In this document: positions 37,687 to 45,601 of the stretch, piece after piece
How the letters are laid out: every line of letters starts with the position of its first letter
Position numbering within the stretch: position 1 is the first letter of the stretch
NCBI GenBank assembly: GCA_021740995.1
Contig: JAIOYR010000006.1
Location: 1-64,000, forward strand
Reading direction: 5' to 3'
Source: Taibaiella sp.
GTDB taxonomy: Bacteria > Bacteroidota > Bacteroidia > Chitinophagales > Chitinophagaceae
Length of the DNA stretch: 64,000 bases
Position numbers and translations under genes: made by a program
Notes under the pieces: model-generated
What the model saw: the letters and a program-made list of their open reading frames with translations, nothing else
Told to the model about the DNA's origin: nothing
Database searches by the model: none

Positions 37687-38316
37687 TCAATAAAAATCCA
37701 TAACGGCATTAAAACTATAGGTCTTGTGGGATTCTATAGCTACACCTATCTTGCTATAATTGCCCAGGCATATCTTTCTATGGCCCAGATCAGGAATATC
37801 CTTATCCTGCAGGAGTAACAGTATTATCTCCAGCGGCTTGTCTGACCCATAGTTGCAGCATTCTCCCATAAAGTGCTTGTTTTTTCTGCACTGGTCTGAC
37901 TGTCGGTTATGCCCTACATATCCTTTTTTGCCGGAAGTCTTGGCATGGCAGCGGGCACTAACCATACAGAGCGAGTCGGGCTGCAACAGGGGCAGTGGCT
38001 CCATGGTGCTCAGCGTTGTTACCAAAGTCTGGTAATATTCCTCTGAAGACGGGTCTATGAACTCTGATATACTGGTGCCGTTCTTGAGCACTGTATTACA
38101 AAACAGTTTGGGGTTCATTCTTACCAGATTCAGTATGTGAATGATTTCCCGCTCAGCTTCGGTCATATACCGCGCATTAGCTGCCGTATTGCATACCTGA
38201 TATTTAGGGTCGCTCCATTTATCTGACCAGGCCGCCAGTGGCGATACATACTTTGCGGCTACACCTCCGGGAGCCATTGCAAACAGGTACATACATACTA
38301 TCAGGACTACTCTCAT
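37687..38316 (-). CDS. CAP/SCP-domain secreted protein
   Basis: I set the start at the ATG at 38316, since the frame extending to 38463 is interrupted by a promoter element and the signal peptide (MRVVLIVCMYLFAMAPGGVAA) begins here. The roughly 209-residue protein has the CAP fold: AEREIIHILNLVRMNPKLFCN at the N-terminus, CMVSARCHAKTSGKKGYVGHN with the histidine, and GECCNYGSDKPLEIILLLLQDKDIPDLGHRKICLGNYSKIGVAIESH. Many cysteines (GECCNYG) suggest disulfides. The molecular function of bacterial CAP proteins is unsettled. Confidence 0.85.
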   Translation of the reverse strand: MRVVLIVCMYLFAMAPGGVAAKYVSPLAAWSDKWSDPKYQVCNTAANARYMTEAEREIIHILNLVRMNPKLFCNTVLKNGTSISEFIDPSSEEYYQTLVTTLSTMEPLPLLQPDSLCMVSARCHAKTSGKKGYVGHNRQSDQCRKNKHFMGECCNYGSDKPLEIILLLLQDKDIPDLGHRKICLGNYSKIGVAIESHKTYSFNAVMDFY

Positions 38317-38342
38317 ATTGCGATTGAAGATTACTTTAAATA

Positions 38343-38372
38343 CAAAGCTATTGCAGCTTACGTTACTGCAAA
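38343..38372 (-). promoter_or_regulatory. Promoter of the CAP gene
   Basis: On the minus strand TTTG (38372-38369), 18 nt, TAGCTTTG (38350-38343) approximates the consensus. The ATG at 38316 follows 26 nt after the box. Confidence 0.55.
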
Positions 38373-38524
38373 TGTAAATTTGTAAGCACAATTTGTGCAC
38401 ACACTCCAGAAAAATGAGCCGCTGGTGTCTACTTCCTGAGATGCTTAATTGCGCTTCTATCATCTGAATATGCCTACTGGCAGACCTTGGTGGATCTGAA
38501 GAATGGCACCCGCTCCTTATACTT

Positions 38525-38565
38525 TTTGAGAATCAAAAATATTGTTCGTACATTTGCGAACAATA
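38525..38565 (+). promoter_or_regulatory. Metalloid island promoter with ArsR-type operator
   Basis: TTTG (38525-38528), 20 nt, TACATTTG (38549-38556) is a full consensus promoter. A perfect 9-bp inverted repeat TATTGTTCG (38540-38548) and CGAACAATA (38557-38565) frames the -7 box exactly, so the 8-nt spacer of the operator is the -7 box itself. Binding of a dimeric ArsR would occlude the promoter. A related site with the same core and spacing recurs at 39289-39306. Confidence 0.85.
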
Positions 38566-38665
38566 CAACTTCCTGATTTCTGTATTTGACTCCAAAAGAT
38601 GCTCACTAAGTCAGGACAAGTAGTTTAGATAAAAAAGTAAACTAACACAATTTAACACCATTGTT

Positions 38666-38947
38666 ATGAACGTTTCGAGCGAAGCAATAGCAGCATTAAA
38701 AGATCAGGTATCTGCCGCAGTTCTGGAGAAGAAAACAATCCGCTTTTTTGGGGTTCAGGGATGCTGCGGCCCGTCTGTACAGATGGCTCTTGAAGACCAA
38801 AAACATGAATCAGATGAATCATTTACTATGGATGGAGTGCAGTTCAGCTACGACCCCGCCATTAAAGAAATGCTGGAACCTGTAACACTCATATTCGATG
38901 AGCAAGGATTTCAACTACAGGGATTTCAGGCATCTGGCTGCTGCTAA
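38666..38947 (+). CDS. HesB/IscA-like cysteine protein of the metalloid island
   Basis: The 93-residue protein resembles small HesB/IscA-fold proteins with a Gly-Cys-Cys-Gly-Pro core (VQGCCGPSVQMALED, Cys33-Cys34). The following EVFEVDG-type strand (DESFTMDGVQFSYDPAIKEML) and ending LQGFQASGCC complete the small beta domain. In other bacteria a selenocysteine or Cys takes the second position. Unlike canonical IscA there is no C-x-C near the end: instead it stops at Cys-Cys. Being the first gene after an ArsR-type operator and 17 nt before arsR suggests it binds a thiophilic metalloid or traffics Fe-S or sulfur. Precise function unknown. Confidence 0.6.
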   Translation: MNVSSEAIAALKDQVSAAVLEKKTIRFFGVQGCCGPSVQMALEDQKHESDESFTMDGVQFSYDPAIKEMLEPVTLIFDEQGFQLQGFQASGCC

Positions 38948-38964
38948 CAAACTACCATAAAAAA

Positions 38965-39270
38965 ATGAAAGTAAAGTCGAAATCAGACTATTTCACCAGA
39001 GAGCAGGAACAGGCAGCTCGTTTTGCAAAGGCGCTGGGGCATCCGGTGCGCATTGCCATTTTACAGCTTTTGCATTCACAAACCTGCTGCTACCATGGCG
39101 ATATGGCTGATGAATTGCCGGTAGCAAAGTCTACTATATCCCAACACCTGAATGAACTAAAAGATGCCGGACTGATACAGGGCGACATTACGCCCCCTAC
39201 TGTAAAGTATTGTATCAATGCTGATAATTGGGAGTTGGCAAAAAAACTCTTCAATCAGGTGCTTGAATAA
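38965..39270 (+). CDS. ArsR/SmtB family repressor (first)
   Basis: The 101-residue winged-helix protein has the ArsR core ALGHPVRIAILQLL and recognition helix VAKSTISQHLNELKDAGLIQG. The sensor position is QTCCYHGDMADEL: vicinal Cys41-Cys42 near the start of the metal-responsive helix, in place of the ELCVCDL form of classic ArsR. It likely releases DNA when As(III) or a similar soft ion bridges the thiols. It probably binds GTTCG-N8-CGAAC sites at 38544-38561 and 39289-39306. It lies 17 nt after the HesB-like gene. Confidence 0.9.
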   Translation: MKVKSKSDYFTREQEQAARFAKALGHPVRIAILQLLHSQTCCYHGDMADELPVAKSTISQHLNELKDAGLIQGDITPPTVKYCINADNWELAKKLFNQVLE

Positions 39271-39288
39271 AAAAAATTTACCACTGAC

Positions 39289-39327
39289 GTTCGTCATTTT
39301 ACGAACTACGAATCTGTGGTAACTTTG
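39289..39327 (+). promoter_or_regulatory. Second ArsR-type operator plus promoter
   Basis: GTTCG (39289-39293), 8 nt, CGAAC (39302-39306) repeats the core and spacing of the operator at 38544-38561. TAACTTTG (39320-39327) fits the -7 box, with TTTT at 39297-39300 as a weak -33 element inside the operator. It drives the thioredoxin-like and permease genes. Confidence 0.75.
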
Positions 39328-39343
39328 TAAAAAGCTAAAAAAC

Positions 39344-39580
39344 ATGAAACACATAAAAGTATTAGGTCCGGGTTGTGCAAAATGTAAAACTACCTACAAC
39401 AATGTATTGGAAGCTATAAAACAAACCGGCGTAGCGGCTGATGTGATTAAGATTGAAGACCTGATGGAAATGATGAAGTATGATGTGCTCACTACACCGG
39501 TACTGATGATAGATGAAGTAGTAAAGGTGAAGGGTAGGGTTGCAGACGTTGCTGAAATAAAACAGTTGTTGAGCGCCTAG
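39344..39580 (+). CDS. Small thioredoxin-like protein (TM0996/MTH895 type)
   Basis: The 78-residue protein has the short thioredoxin/glutaredoxin fold MKHIKVLGPGCAKCKTTYNNV with a C-x-x-C pair (Cys11, Cys14), then a cis-Pro loop LTTPVLMIDEVVKVKG. Proteins of this kind often stand beside DUF318 permeases, and here the permease follows 45 nt downstream. It could deliver or reduce the metalloid or keep the permease cysteines reduced. It is first in the second transcription unit. Confidence 0.85.
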   Translation: MKHIKVLGPGCAKCKTTYNNVLEAIKQTGVAADVIKIEDLMEMMKYDVLTTPVLMIDEVVKVKGRVADVAEIKQLLSA

Positions 39581-39625
39581 ATACTATCATATTGAATGCA
39601 CTGACGATCACAATAGTCCAAAACT

Positions 39626-40603
39626 ATGTTTGACGAGGTACAACATTTTGCTGATTGGCTGGTTTATACAGTTTTGGGGTTAATGCATGGCTCCAAAATA
39701 GGGGATGCACTGAACTTCTTTGTGTTTGACACCATCAAGATATTCATACTGCTTGCGCTGGTGACAGTGATAATGGGTATTATCAACTCCTACTTCCCGA
39801 TAGATAAGGTCAGGAACTTTCTTACCAAACGAAAGTGGTATGGCGCTGACTATTTTATTGCATCATTTTTCGGAACAATCACCCCTTTTTGCTCTTGCTC
39901 GTCTGTACCGTTGTTTATAGGGTTTGTGAAAGGGGGTATACCGCTGGGTGTTACACTGGCATTCTTAATTTCTTCCCCCCTCGTAGATGCTGTGTCGGTA
40001 GCCATATTCATAGGTATGTTCGGCTTGAAAGTGACAATAGTATATGTAGTTAGTGGTATCATACTCTCTATGGTAGCCGGGTACATCTTAGGCAAACTAA
40101 AACAAGATGACCTGCTTACAGACTGGGTAAAAGAAATAATTAGTAATAAGCTCACAACAACGAACACCTACGAAGAAGAAAGGTTGCCGTTCAGTAAACG
40201 GCTGCCAGGCATTGTGAAAGAGGCTTTTGGGATAGTAAAAGGCGTATCCATCTACATACTGGTTGGTATTGCCATAGGCGGGTTGATGCATGGTTTTATA
40301 CCGACCGGTTTCTTTGAGGCATATATAACCAAAGAAAACCCGTTTGCCGTGCCTATAGCCGTGCTTGTAGGTGTACCTATGTACAGCAATGCCGCAGGAG
40401 TGCTGCCTGTAATACAGGTATTGGTACAAAAGGGAATTCCAATAGGTACCGCAATTGCATTCTCTATGGCTGTGGTGGGCTTATCCATACCGGAAGGGCT
40501 GTTGCTGAAAAAAGTAATGACTACAAAAATGCTCTTACTGTTCTTTGGAGTAGTGGCTGCCTGTATTGTTATATCGGGCTACTTATTCAATTTCATTTTA
40601 TAA
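39626..40603 (+). CDS. ArsP/DUF318-like permease
   Basis: The 325-residue permease has about eight membrane helices and the family signature TPFCSCSSVPLFIGFVKGGIPLGVTLAFLISSPLVD, with Cys89 and Cys91, the thiols that coordinate trivalent organoarsenicals in ArsP. Later AVPIAVLVGVPMYSNAAGVLPVIQVL and AFSMAVVGLSIPEGLLL mirror the first half. ArsP exports methylarsenite and roxarsone-type As(III); other members may move copper or other ions. Pairing with the small thioredoxin and two ArsR genes favours an organoarsenical or metalloid role. Confidence 0.82.
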   Translation: MFDEVQHFADWLVYTVLGLMHGSKIGDALNFFVFDTIKIFILLALVTVIMGIINSYFPIDKVRNFLTKRKWYGADYFIASFFGTITPFCSCSSVPLFIGFVKGGIPLGVTLAFLISSPLVDAVSVAIFIGMFGLKVTIVYVVSGIILSMVAGYILGKLKQDDLLTDWVKEIISNKLTTTNTYEEERLPFSKRLPGIVKEAFGIVKGVSIYILVGIAIGGLMHGFIPTGFFEAYITKENPFAVPIAVLVGVPMYSNAAGVLPVIQVLVQKGIPIGTAIAFSMAVVGLSIPEGLLLKKVMTTKMLLLFFGVVAACIVISGYLFNFIL

Positions 40604-40743
40604 ACCATTTTTATGAAAAATATAGGTGTTCAGCGTTACAAAATCAATAGAAAATGCTCCGTTGGAAAATGATTTTACAGACCAGATATTCGCTCAAACA
40701 CAGACACCAAAACCGACATTTTGAATAAAATTAAAAGTTCATG

Positions 40744-40780
40744 TTTGTCGAATCAAAATTCCATCGTAATATTGCAATAG
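40744..40780 (+). promoter_or_regulatory. Promoter and operator of the second ArsR unit
   Basis: TTTG (40744-40747), 19 nt, TAATATTG (40767-40774) is a promoter with one mismatch. The -7 box is part of TAATATTGCAATAG, a dyad with centre ATTGCAAT. The 12-mer TAATATTGCAAT recurs inverted at 41145-41134 upstream of the DUF6428 gene. The ATG at 40782 is only 8 nt past the box, so the leader is minimal. Confidence 0.6.
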
Positions 40781-40781
40781 A

Positions 40782-41108
40782 ATGGGACTTACAAAAACAG
40801 AGATATTTACAGAAGAGCAAAACAAGCTGGCTACCATGCTGAAGGCACTGGCACACCCGGCGCGGATAGCTATACTGGAGCAGATAATAAAGGCTAATGC
40901 CTGTATATGTGGTGAGCTGGTAGATGAACTGGGATTGGCACAGGCAACAATATCCCAACACCTGAAAGAACTAAAAAATGCAGGAATAATACAAGGCACC
41001 ATAGAAGGCGTAACAGTGTGCTACTGCATAGAACCTGTGGCATGGAAGTTATTGCAAGACAATCTTGCAGCATTTTTCAGGTCATACAATCCGGGTAAGT
41101 GCTGCTAA
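40782..41108 (+). CDS. arsR: ArsR/SmtB family repressor (second)
   Basis: The 108-residue winged-helix repressor has ALAHPARIAILEQI and the recognition helix QATISQHLKELKNAGIIQG. Its sensor motif is ACICGELVDEL (Cys41-x-Cys43), close to the ELCVCDL As(III) site. An extra VCYC near the middle and C-terminal Cys107-Cys108 add further thiols. It differs from the first ArsR in the sensor motif, so the two may answer to different ligands. It lies at the head of the seven-gene unit that contains the ACR3 exporter. Confidence 0.92.
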   Translation: MGLTKTEIFTEEQNKLATMLKALAHPARIAILEQIIKANACICGELVDELGLAQATISQHLKELKNAGIIQGTIEGVTVCYCIEPVAWKLLQDNLAAFFRSYNPGKCC

Positions 41109-41125
41109 ATTTTTTACTGAAATCA

Positions 41126-41147
41126 ATCGTTAAATTGCAATATTATA
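41126..41147. promoter_or_regulatory. Second copy of the ATTGCAAT operator
   Basis: ATCGTTAAATTGCAATATTA aligns with the ArsR2 site at 40763-40780 (ATCGTAATATTGCAATAG). ATTGCAATATTA at 41134-41145 is the reverse complement of TAATATTGCAAT. It lies 24 bp before the DUF6428 ATG. A T-run at 41108-41115 could be a -33 element, but no exact TAnnTTTG exists. Confidence 0.5.
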
Positions 41148-41168
41148 TACCACTAAATAAACAGAATC

Positions 41169-41642
41169 ATGAAACTATCTGAAATAAAGAAACACTTAGA
41201 AACAGCAGAAGCTGTGAACTTTCAATTGCCTGATGGCAACATGGTACCAGAGCATTTTCATGTGACCGAGGTGGGCATTATCACAAAAGACTTCATAGAC
41301 TGCGGCGGCACTGTCAGACATGAAAAAGTAGCCAACTTTCAGTTGTGGAATGCGGCAGACTATGAACACAGACTGAAGGCCGGTAAACTGCTGAAGATAA
41401 TAGCCTTGTCAGAGAAGGTACTGGGTATGGAAGATCTGGAAATAGAGGTGGAATACCAGGACCAAACCATAGGCAAGTATGACCTGGGGTATGATGGAAC
41501 AAACTTTACGCTATTGTCGAAACAAACAGCCTGCCTTGCAAATGATAAATGTGGCATACCTGAGGGCAAGCTGAAGATAGCATTAAATATGCTGGGCACC
41601 GCGGCAAAAGAGAGCTGCACACCGGGCGGTGGCTGTTGCTAA
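41169..41642 (+). CDS. DUF6428 family protein
   Basis: The 157-residue protein belongs to a family seen in Bacteroidetes ars operons beside ArsR and ACR3. It has the shared pattern NFQLPDGNMVPEHFHVTEVGIITKDFIDCGGTVR, with His and Cys45 that could coordinate metal, and a Cys-rich end (ACLANDKCGIP, then TPGGGCC). Its last two residues are Cys156-Cys157. No biochemical function is established. Its position between arsR and the exporter favours metalloid binding or transfer. Confidence 0.8.
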   Translation: MKLSEIKKHLETAEAVNFQLPDGNMVPEHFHVTEVGIITKDFIDCGGTVRHEKVANFQLWNAADYEHRLKAGKLLKIIALSEKVLGMEDLEIEVEYQDQTIGKYDLGYDGTNFTLLSKQTACLANDKCGIPEGKLKIALNMLGTAAKESCTPGGGCC

Positions 41643-41684
41643 AAAACCATACAATTACAACCAACAAAAAACAACCTGAGACAA

Positions 41685-42770
41685 ATGTCAGCTAACAATT
41701 GTGCCCCTGCCGCAGAACGGAAAAAACTAGGATTTCTTGACAGGTATTTAACGTTATGGATTTTTTTGGCCATGGCTATAGGTGTAGGTATAGGTTACTT
41801 TGTACCTTCATCGTCAGACTTTATCAATTCTTTTTCATCAGGCACTATCAATATACCTCTGGCTGTAGGGCTGATTCTGATGATGTATCCTCCGCTGGCT
41901 AAGGTACACTATGAGAAAATGGGTGAAGTATTCAGCAACACCAAAGTAATGGGTGTATCTCTGTTGCTCAACTGGATAGTGGGACCAATACTCATGTTTG
42001 TACTGGCTATTGTATTTCTCAACGGCTACCCCGAATACATGATAGGGCTGATACTGATAGGGCTGGCACGCTGCATAGCCATGGTTGTAGTGTGGAATGA
42101 ACTGGCCGAAGGCAACAGGGAATATGCAGCGGGACTAATAGCGTTGAACAGCATTTTTCAGGTGCTGCTTTACAGTGTCTATGCCTACTTCTTTATCACA
42201 GTATTGCCACCCCTGTTTGGTATACAGGGGCTTGAAGTGAATATAACAATAGGAGAAATAGCAAAGAGTGTAGGCATCTACCTGGGTATACCATTTGCCG
42301 CTGGCATTATCAGCAGGTATGCGCTCATCAGCATAAAAGGAGCAGAATGGTTTCAGAAGAAATTCATACCGTTTGTATCCCCCATCACGCTGATTGCACT
42401 GTTGTTTACCATCATTGTAATGTTCAGCCTGAAGGGAGAACTAATAGTGCAGATACCTATGGATGTGGTGCGCATAGCCATACCGTTGGTTATCTACTTT
42501 GCGATTATGTTTGTAGTGAGTTTCTTCGCAGGTAAAAAAATGGGAGCTGATTATTCCAAAAGTGCATCTATTGCATTCACCGCCGCAGGCAACAATTTCG
42601 AACTGGCAATAGCAGTAGCAATAGGTGTATTTGGCATCAATAGCGGACAAGCATTTGTAGGAGTCATAGGCCCGCTTGTAGAAGTACCGGCACTGATAGC
42701 ACTGGTAAATCTGGCGTTCTGGTTCAGGAAAAAATACTTTACTAATACTATTTCAACCAATAAAAGTTAG
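41685..42770 (+). CDS. ACR3-type arsenite efflux transporter
   Basis: The 361-residue carrier has ten membrane helices and the hallmarks of ACR3: [28 protein letters not shown] with the essential cysteine (Cys130), and [41 protein letters not shown] with the conserved Glu. It expels As(III), and in some members Sb(III), by proton antiport. The N-terminal cytosolic tail has an extra Cys6. It lies in the middle of the second ars unit; no arsC (arsenate reductase) is present nearby. Confidence 0.95.
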   Translation: MSANNCAPAAERKKLGFLDRYLTLWIFLAMAIGVGIGYFVPSSSDFINSFSSGTINIPLAVGLILMMYPPLAKVHYEKMGEVFSNTKVMGVSLLLNWIVGPILMFVLAIVFLNGYPEYMIGLILIGLARCIAMVVVWNELAEGNREYAAGLIALNSIFQVLLYSVYAYFFITVLPPLFGIQGLEVNITIGEIAKSVGIYLGIPFAAGIISRYALISIKGAEWFQKKFIPFVSPITLIALLFTIIVMFSLKGELIVQIPMDVVRIAIPLVIYFAIMFVVSFFAGKKMGADYSKSASIAFTAAGNNFELAIAVAIGVFGINSGQAFVGVIGPLVEVPALIALVNLAFWFRKKYFTNTISTNKS

Positions 42771-42775
42771 CAATT

Positions 42776-43549
42776 ATGAAAATCGCATTATTCTCAGATA
42801 TTCATGCCAACCTGCCGGCATTGGAGGCCTTTTTCAAAGATGTAGATAGCCGCAAACCTGATTCCATATATTGCCTGGGCGATCTGGTGGGCTACAATAT
42901 TTGGCCAAATGAAGTAGTAGACGAAATACGCAAACGGGGAATACCCACTATAGCAGGCAATTACGACTTTGGGATAGGCCGGGCTATCAATAATTGTGGC
43001 TGTGCTTACAAAACTGATGAAGAGAAGGAAAACGGAAGTGTATCTATCTCCTACACCAACAGTATAATGAAAGATGAGCAACGTGGCTATCTGCGCACGC
43101 TGCCAGCTCATATAAGGGTAGAGTATCAGCTAAATGGAGACAAACTGAACCTGCTGCTGGTACACGGCAGCCCCCGAAAAATAAATGAATACCTGTTTGA
43201 AGACAGGGAAGAAAAAAGCATGCTGCGCATAATGCACGATGCGGATGCGGATATAATGTGCTTTGGTCATACCCATAAACCTTACCACAGAATAATAGAC
43301 GAAACCACAGAAGAAAAAACAAGATACCGCCACGCCGTAAACATAGGCTCTGTAGGCAAACCCAAAGATGGTGATGCCCGCGGTGGCTATGTAATGCTTT
43401 CTATCAATGACAAAAGCTCGATACTGGACAAAGAAAGTATAAAAGTGGAGTTTATACGGTTTGAGTATGATGTGGAGAAAGCGGCAAAAGCAGTCGAAGA
43501 CAGCCCGCTGCCCAATGCGTATGCAGAAAGCCTGAGGAAGGGAGTTTAA
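42776..43549 (+). CDS. Metallophosphoesterase with Cys pair (ars-associated)
   Basis: The 257-residue calcineurin-like enzyme has SDIHANLPALEAFF (Asp8, His10), CLGDLVGYN (Asp36), GNYD (61-64, where Tyr replaces the usual His of GNH), VHGSPR (His) and FGHTHKPYHR. Near the active site an unusual INNCGCAYKTDEEK segment (Cys74, Cys76) follows. The two thiols could make it responsive to As(III). The substrate is unknown: a nucleotide or phosphoester is possible. It sits 5 nt after the ACR3 gene, so it is co-translated and part of the resistance unit. Confidence 0.8.
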   Translation: MKIALFSDIHANLPALEAFFKDVDSRKPDSIYCLGDLVGYNIWPNEVVDEIRKRGIPTIAGNYDFGIGRAINNCGCAYKTDEEKENGSVSISYTNSIMKDEQRGYLRTLPAHIRVEYQLNGDKLNLLLVHGSPRKINEYLFEDREEKSMLRIMHDADADIMCFGHTHKPYHRIIDETTEEKTRYRHAVNIGSVGKPKDGDARGGYVMLSINDKSSILDKESIKVEFIRFEYDVEKAAKAVEDSPLPNAYAESLRKGV

Positions 43550-43573
43550 AGTAAATTCAACAAATTCAGAACA

Positions 43574-44371
43574 ATGAAAAGGATACCATTATTTCTTTTG
43601 TGGCTATTGGCTCTTACGGCCTGCAGCGACACTGAACGGACCAACGAAAAAGAAAGCACAACAGTTGCAGGTACAAAGAGTGCGCCACCCGATGAAAACA
43701 CAACACCTGTGCGCGCGCAGCTTGATGAAGCTAAAAGCATGGGCAAGGTGGCTTTTTTTGTATTGGTCAGTAATGATACTGCCGGCAATAGTCAGGCATT
43801 AGCAGTAGCCGGCAGAGTGACCAAACAGGTAGAAAACTCTGCAATGATAAAGGTAAACAGAGACGACGCGGCAAATGCTGCCGTTATAGAAAAGTGGCAG
43901 TTGAGTAGTATTCCTACACCGGCCATTTTCATCATATCACCAAAGGGAATACCTGTCACAAGTTTTTCTCTGGAAGAGGCGAATGAAAGTGATATAATCA
44001 GCTATATTCCATCGCCCAAAATGGACGATGCATTCGTAGCACTGGATGAAAAGAAACCTGTGTTTATATTAGTTGCAGGGAAGAGTGCTACGGACAGAGA
44101 GAAAATAAAATCCAGCTGCATAGCGGCTAATGAACTGTTGAAAATAAAGGCGGCACTAATAGAAGTAGATCAGGATGACCCTAAAGAAAAAAGACTGTTG
44201 GATAAATTTGAGATTCCTTCTTCTTCAACTACTCCGACGGTAGTAGTACTGAACGCTGAGGGTGAAACAACTGGAACCTTTAAGGGGTCTGTAACTACAA
44301 AACAATTGGTAACAGCAGCTACCAAAGTGATAACAACACCATGCTGCGCCAACGGCGAAACCTGCAAATAA
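43574..44371 (+). CDS. Double thioredoxin-fold lipoprotein with Cys tail
   Basis: The 265-residue protein has a type II signal peptide (LLALTAC, Cys17), a charged linker, and two thioredoxin-like domains in tandem: KVAFFVLVSND...SAMIKVNRDD...WQLSSIPTPAIFIISPKG and PVFILVAGKSATDREKIKSSC...KFEIPSSSTTPTVVVLNAEG. Neither has a C-x-x-C active site, although the cis-Pro loops are kept. The C-terminus is TPCCANGETCK (Cys257, 258, 264), resembling a metal ligand. It precedes the ABC pair by 8 nt, so it probably works as a periplasmic subunit of that transporter. Function not established. Confidence 0.7.
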   Translation: MKRIPLFLLWLLALTACSDTERTNEKESTTVAGTKSAPPDENTTPVRAQLDEAKSMGKVAFFVLVSNDTAGNSQALAVAGRVTKQVENSAMIKVNRDDAANAAVIEKWQLSSIPTPAIFIISPKGIPVTSFSLEEANESDIISYIPSPKMDDAFVALDEKKPVFILVAGKSATDREKIKSSCIAANELLKIKAALIEVDQDDPKEKRLLDKFEIPSSSTTPTVVVLNAEGETTGTFKGSVTTKQLVTAATKVITTPCCANGETCK

Positions 44372-44379
44372 CTACCTGA

Positions 44380-45600
44380 ATGACGCTAACAGAACTGGTC
44401 AAAAAAGAGTTGTGGCACAGAAAGAGCCAACTGATATCCGGATTGCTGACGATGACCATAGGCATTGCTGTGATTGTGGCTATCAGGTCCATATCTGTAG
44501 TATCCGAAAAGGCTGTAGCTGTAAAACTGGATAATCTGGGAGCCAATATATTGGTGCTGCCAATGAATGCAAATATTGACGACTATTACGCTGCAGATAT
44601 TGATGCCCCAACATTTTCAGAGAGTTTTGTAAACCGTGTAACGAGCTCTACCCTGCCGGGCATAGATAATATGTCGCCCAAGCTATCGAGGAGAATAAAA
44701 ATAGGCTCAGAGAGTGTGGTACTGACCGGCATACTACCCAAAAGTGAAATAGCCTCAAAGCCGCTATGGCAGAAGACCGGACTGATAGGCAAGCAACTAA
44801 AGGTAAGTTGTGCCCCTGACAAACCCGGCAACAATGGCACAACACTGAAAGATGCCAAACTGCAACGCAAGTCTATAGACACCCTGTCTAATGACCATTG
44901 CCTGGTGGGCGTATCGGCAGCAAAACGATTGGGCAAGAAAGCAAATGAGATAGTAGTGATAGAGGGAAAGCAACTACTGATAAGCAAAATACTGCCTGAA
45001 ACAGGAACCGTAGACGACGACCGTGTGTTTGTGAATCTACATATAGCACAGCAGATGTTTGAAGCGCCTAACCAGATTAGCAGCATAGAGATAATGGGCT
45101 GCTGCAACGAAATATCGGACGGACTGCTCAACAAGTTAAAGAAGGTATTGCCCGAAACTCGCATTACTACTATAGGTCAAATAGTAGCTACGCAAATAGA
45201 AACCAACAAAATGATACGGCAACTGATGTTTGTATTTCTGGCAATCATAGTTGTGGTAGGCAGCTTTTCAATCGGCAATTTTATATGGGCAAATGTGAAC
45301 GAACGTAAGAAAGAAATAGGGATTTTAAGACTTATCGGTTACAACAAGCGGCATGTGTATTTCATAATGATGGCGAAGGCACTGTTTCTGGGGTTTACGG
45401 GAGGAGTAGCCGGATACATACTGGGAACAATAGCTGCACTAACCATAAGCCCGCGCGTAGCAGGTGTACCCGCACAGGTGGTACCGTCATTGTTTTTCAT
45501 ATCGCTGGGACTATCTGTAGCCATAGCATTGATAGGTGCCATTATCCCTACTTATTTTGCAGGCAAAATTGAACCATTTGTAAACCTACAGGAAGAATAG
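44380..45600 (+). CDS. ABC transporter permease, MacB/FtsX type
   Basis: The 406-residue permease has an N-terminal helix (about 19-41), a large extracytoplasmic domain (about 42-280), and three C-terminal helices typical of the FtsX/MacB_PCD architecture (MFVFLAIIVVVGSFSIGNFIWANVNERKKEIGILRLIGYNKRHVYFIMM is the conserved coupling segment). The periplasmic domain carries several cysteines, among them the vicinal pair Cys241-Cys242 (IMGCCNEISD) and separate ones in VSCAPDKPG and DHCLVG. Such permeases act by mechanotransmission or lipoprotein release. The thiols suggest a metalloid-related job. Confidence 0.85.
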   Translation: MTLTELVKKELWHRKSQLISGLLTMTIGIAVIVAIRSISVVSEKAVAVKLDNLGANILVLPMNANIDDYYAADIDAPTFSESFVNRVTSSTLPGIDNMSPKLSRRIKIGSESVVLTGILPKSEIASKPLWQKTGLIGKQLKVSCAPDKPGNNGTTLKDAKLQRKSIDTLSNDHCLVGVSAAKRLGKKANEIVVIEGKQLLISKILPETGTVDDDRVFVNLHIAQQMFEAPNQISSIEIMGCCNEISDGLLNKLKKVLPETRITTIGQIVATQIETNKMIRQLMFVFLAIIVVVGSFSIGNFIWANVNERKKEIGILRLIGYNKRHVYFIMMAKALFLGFTGGVAGYILGTIAALTISPRVAGVPAQVVPSLFFISLGLSVAIALIGAIIPTYFAGKIEPFVNLQEE

Positions 45601-45601
45601 C

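Noticed and set aside
38317-38463. Upstream extension of the CAP protein
   Set aside because: The promoter element at 38343-38372 lies inside it and the signal peptide starts at 38316.
40613-40672. 19-codon frame MKNIGVQRYKINRKCSVGK before arsR2
   Set aside because: Very short, no promoter or conserved motif; possibly a leader peptide but unsupported.
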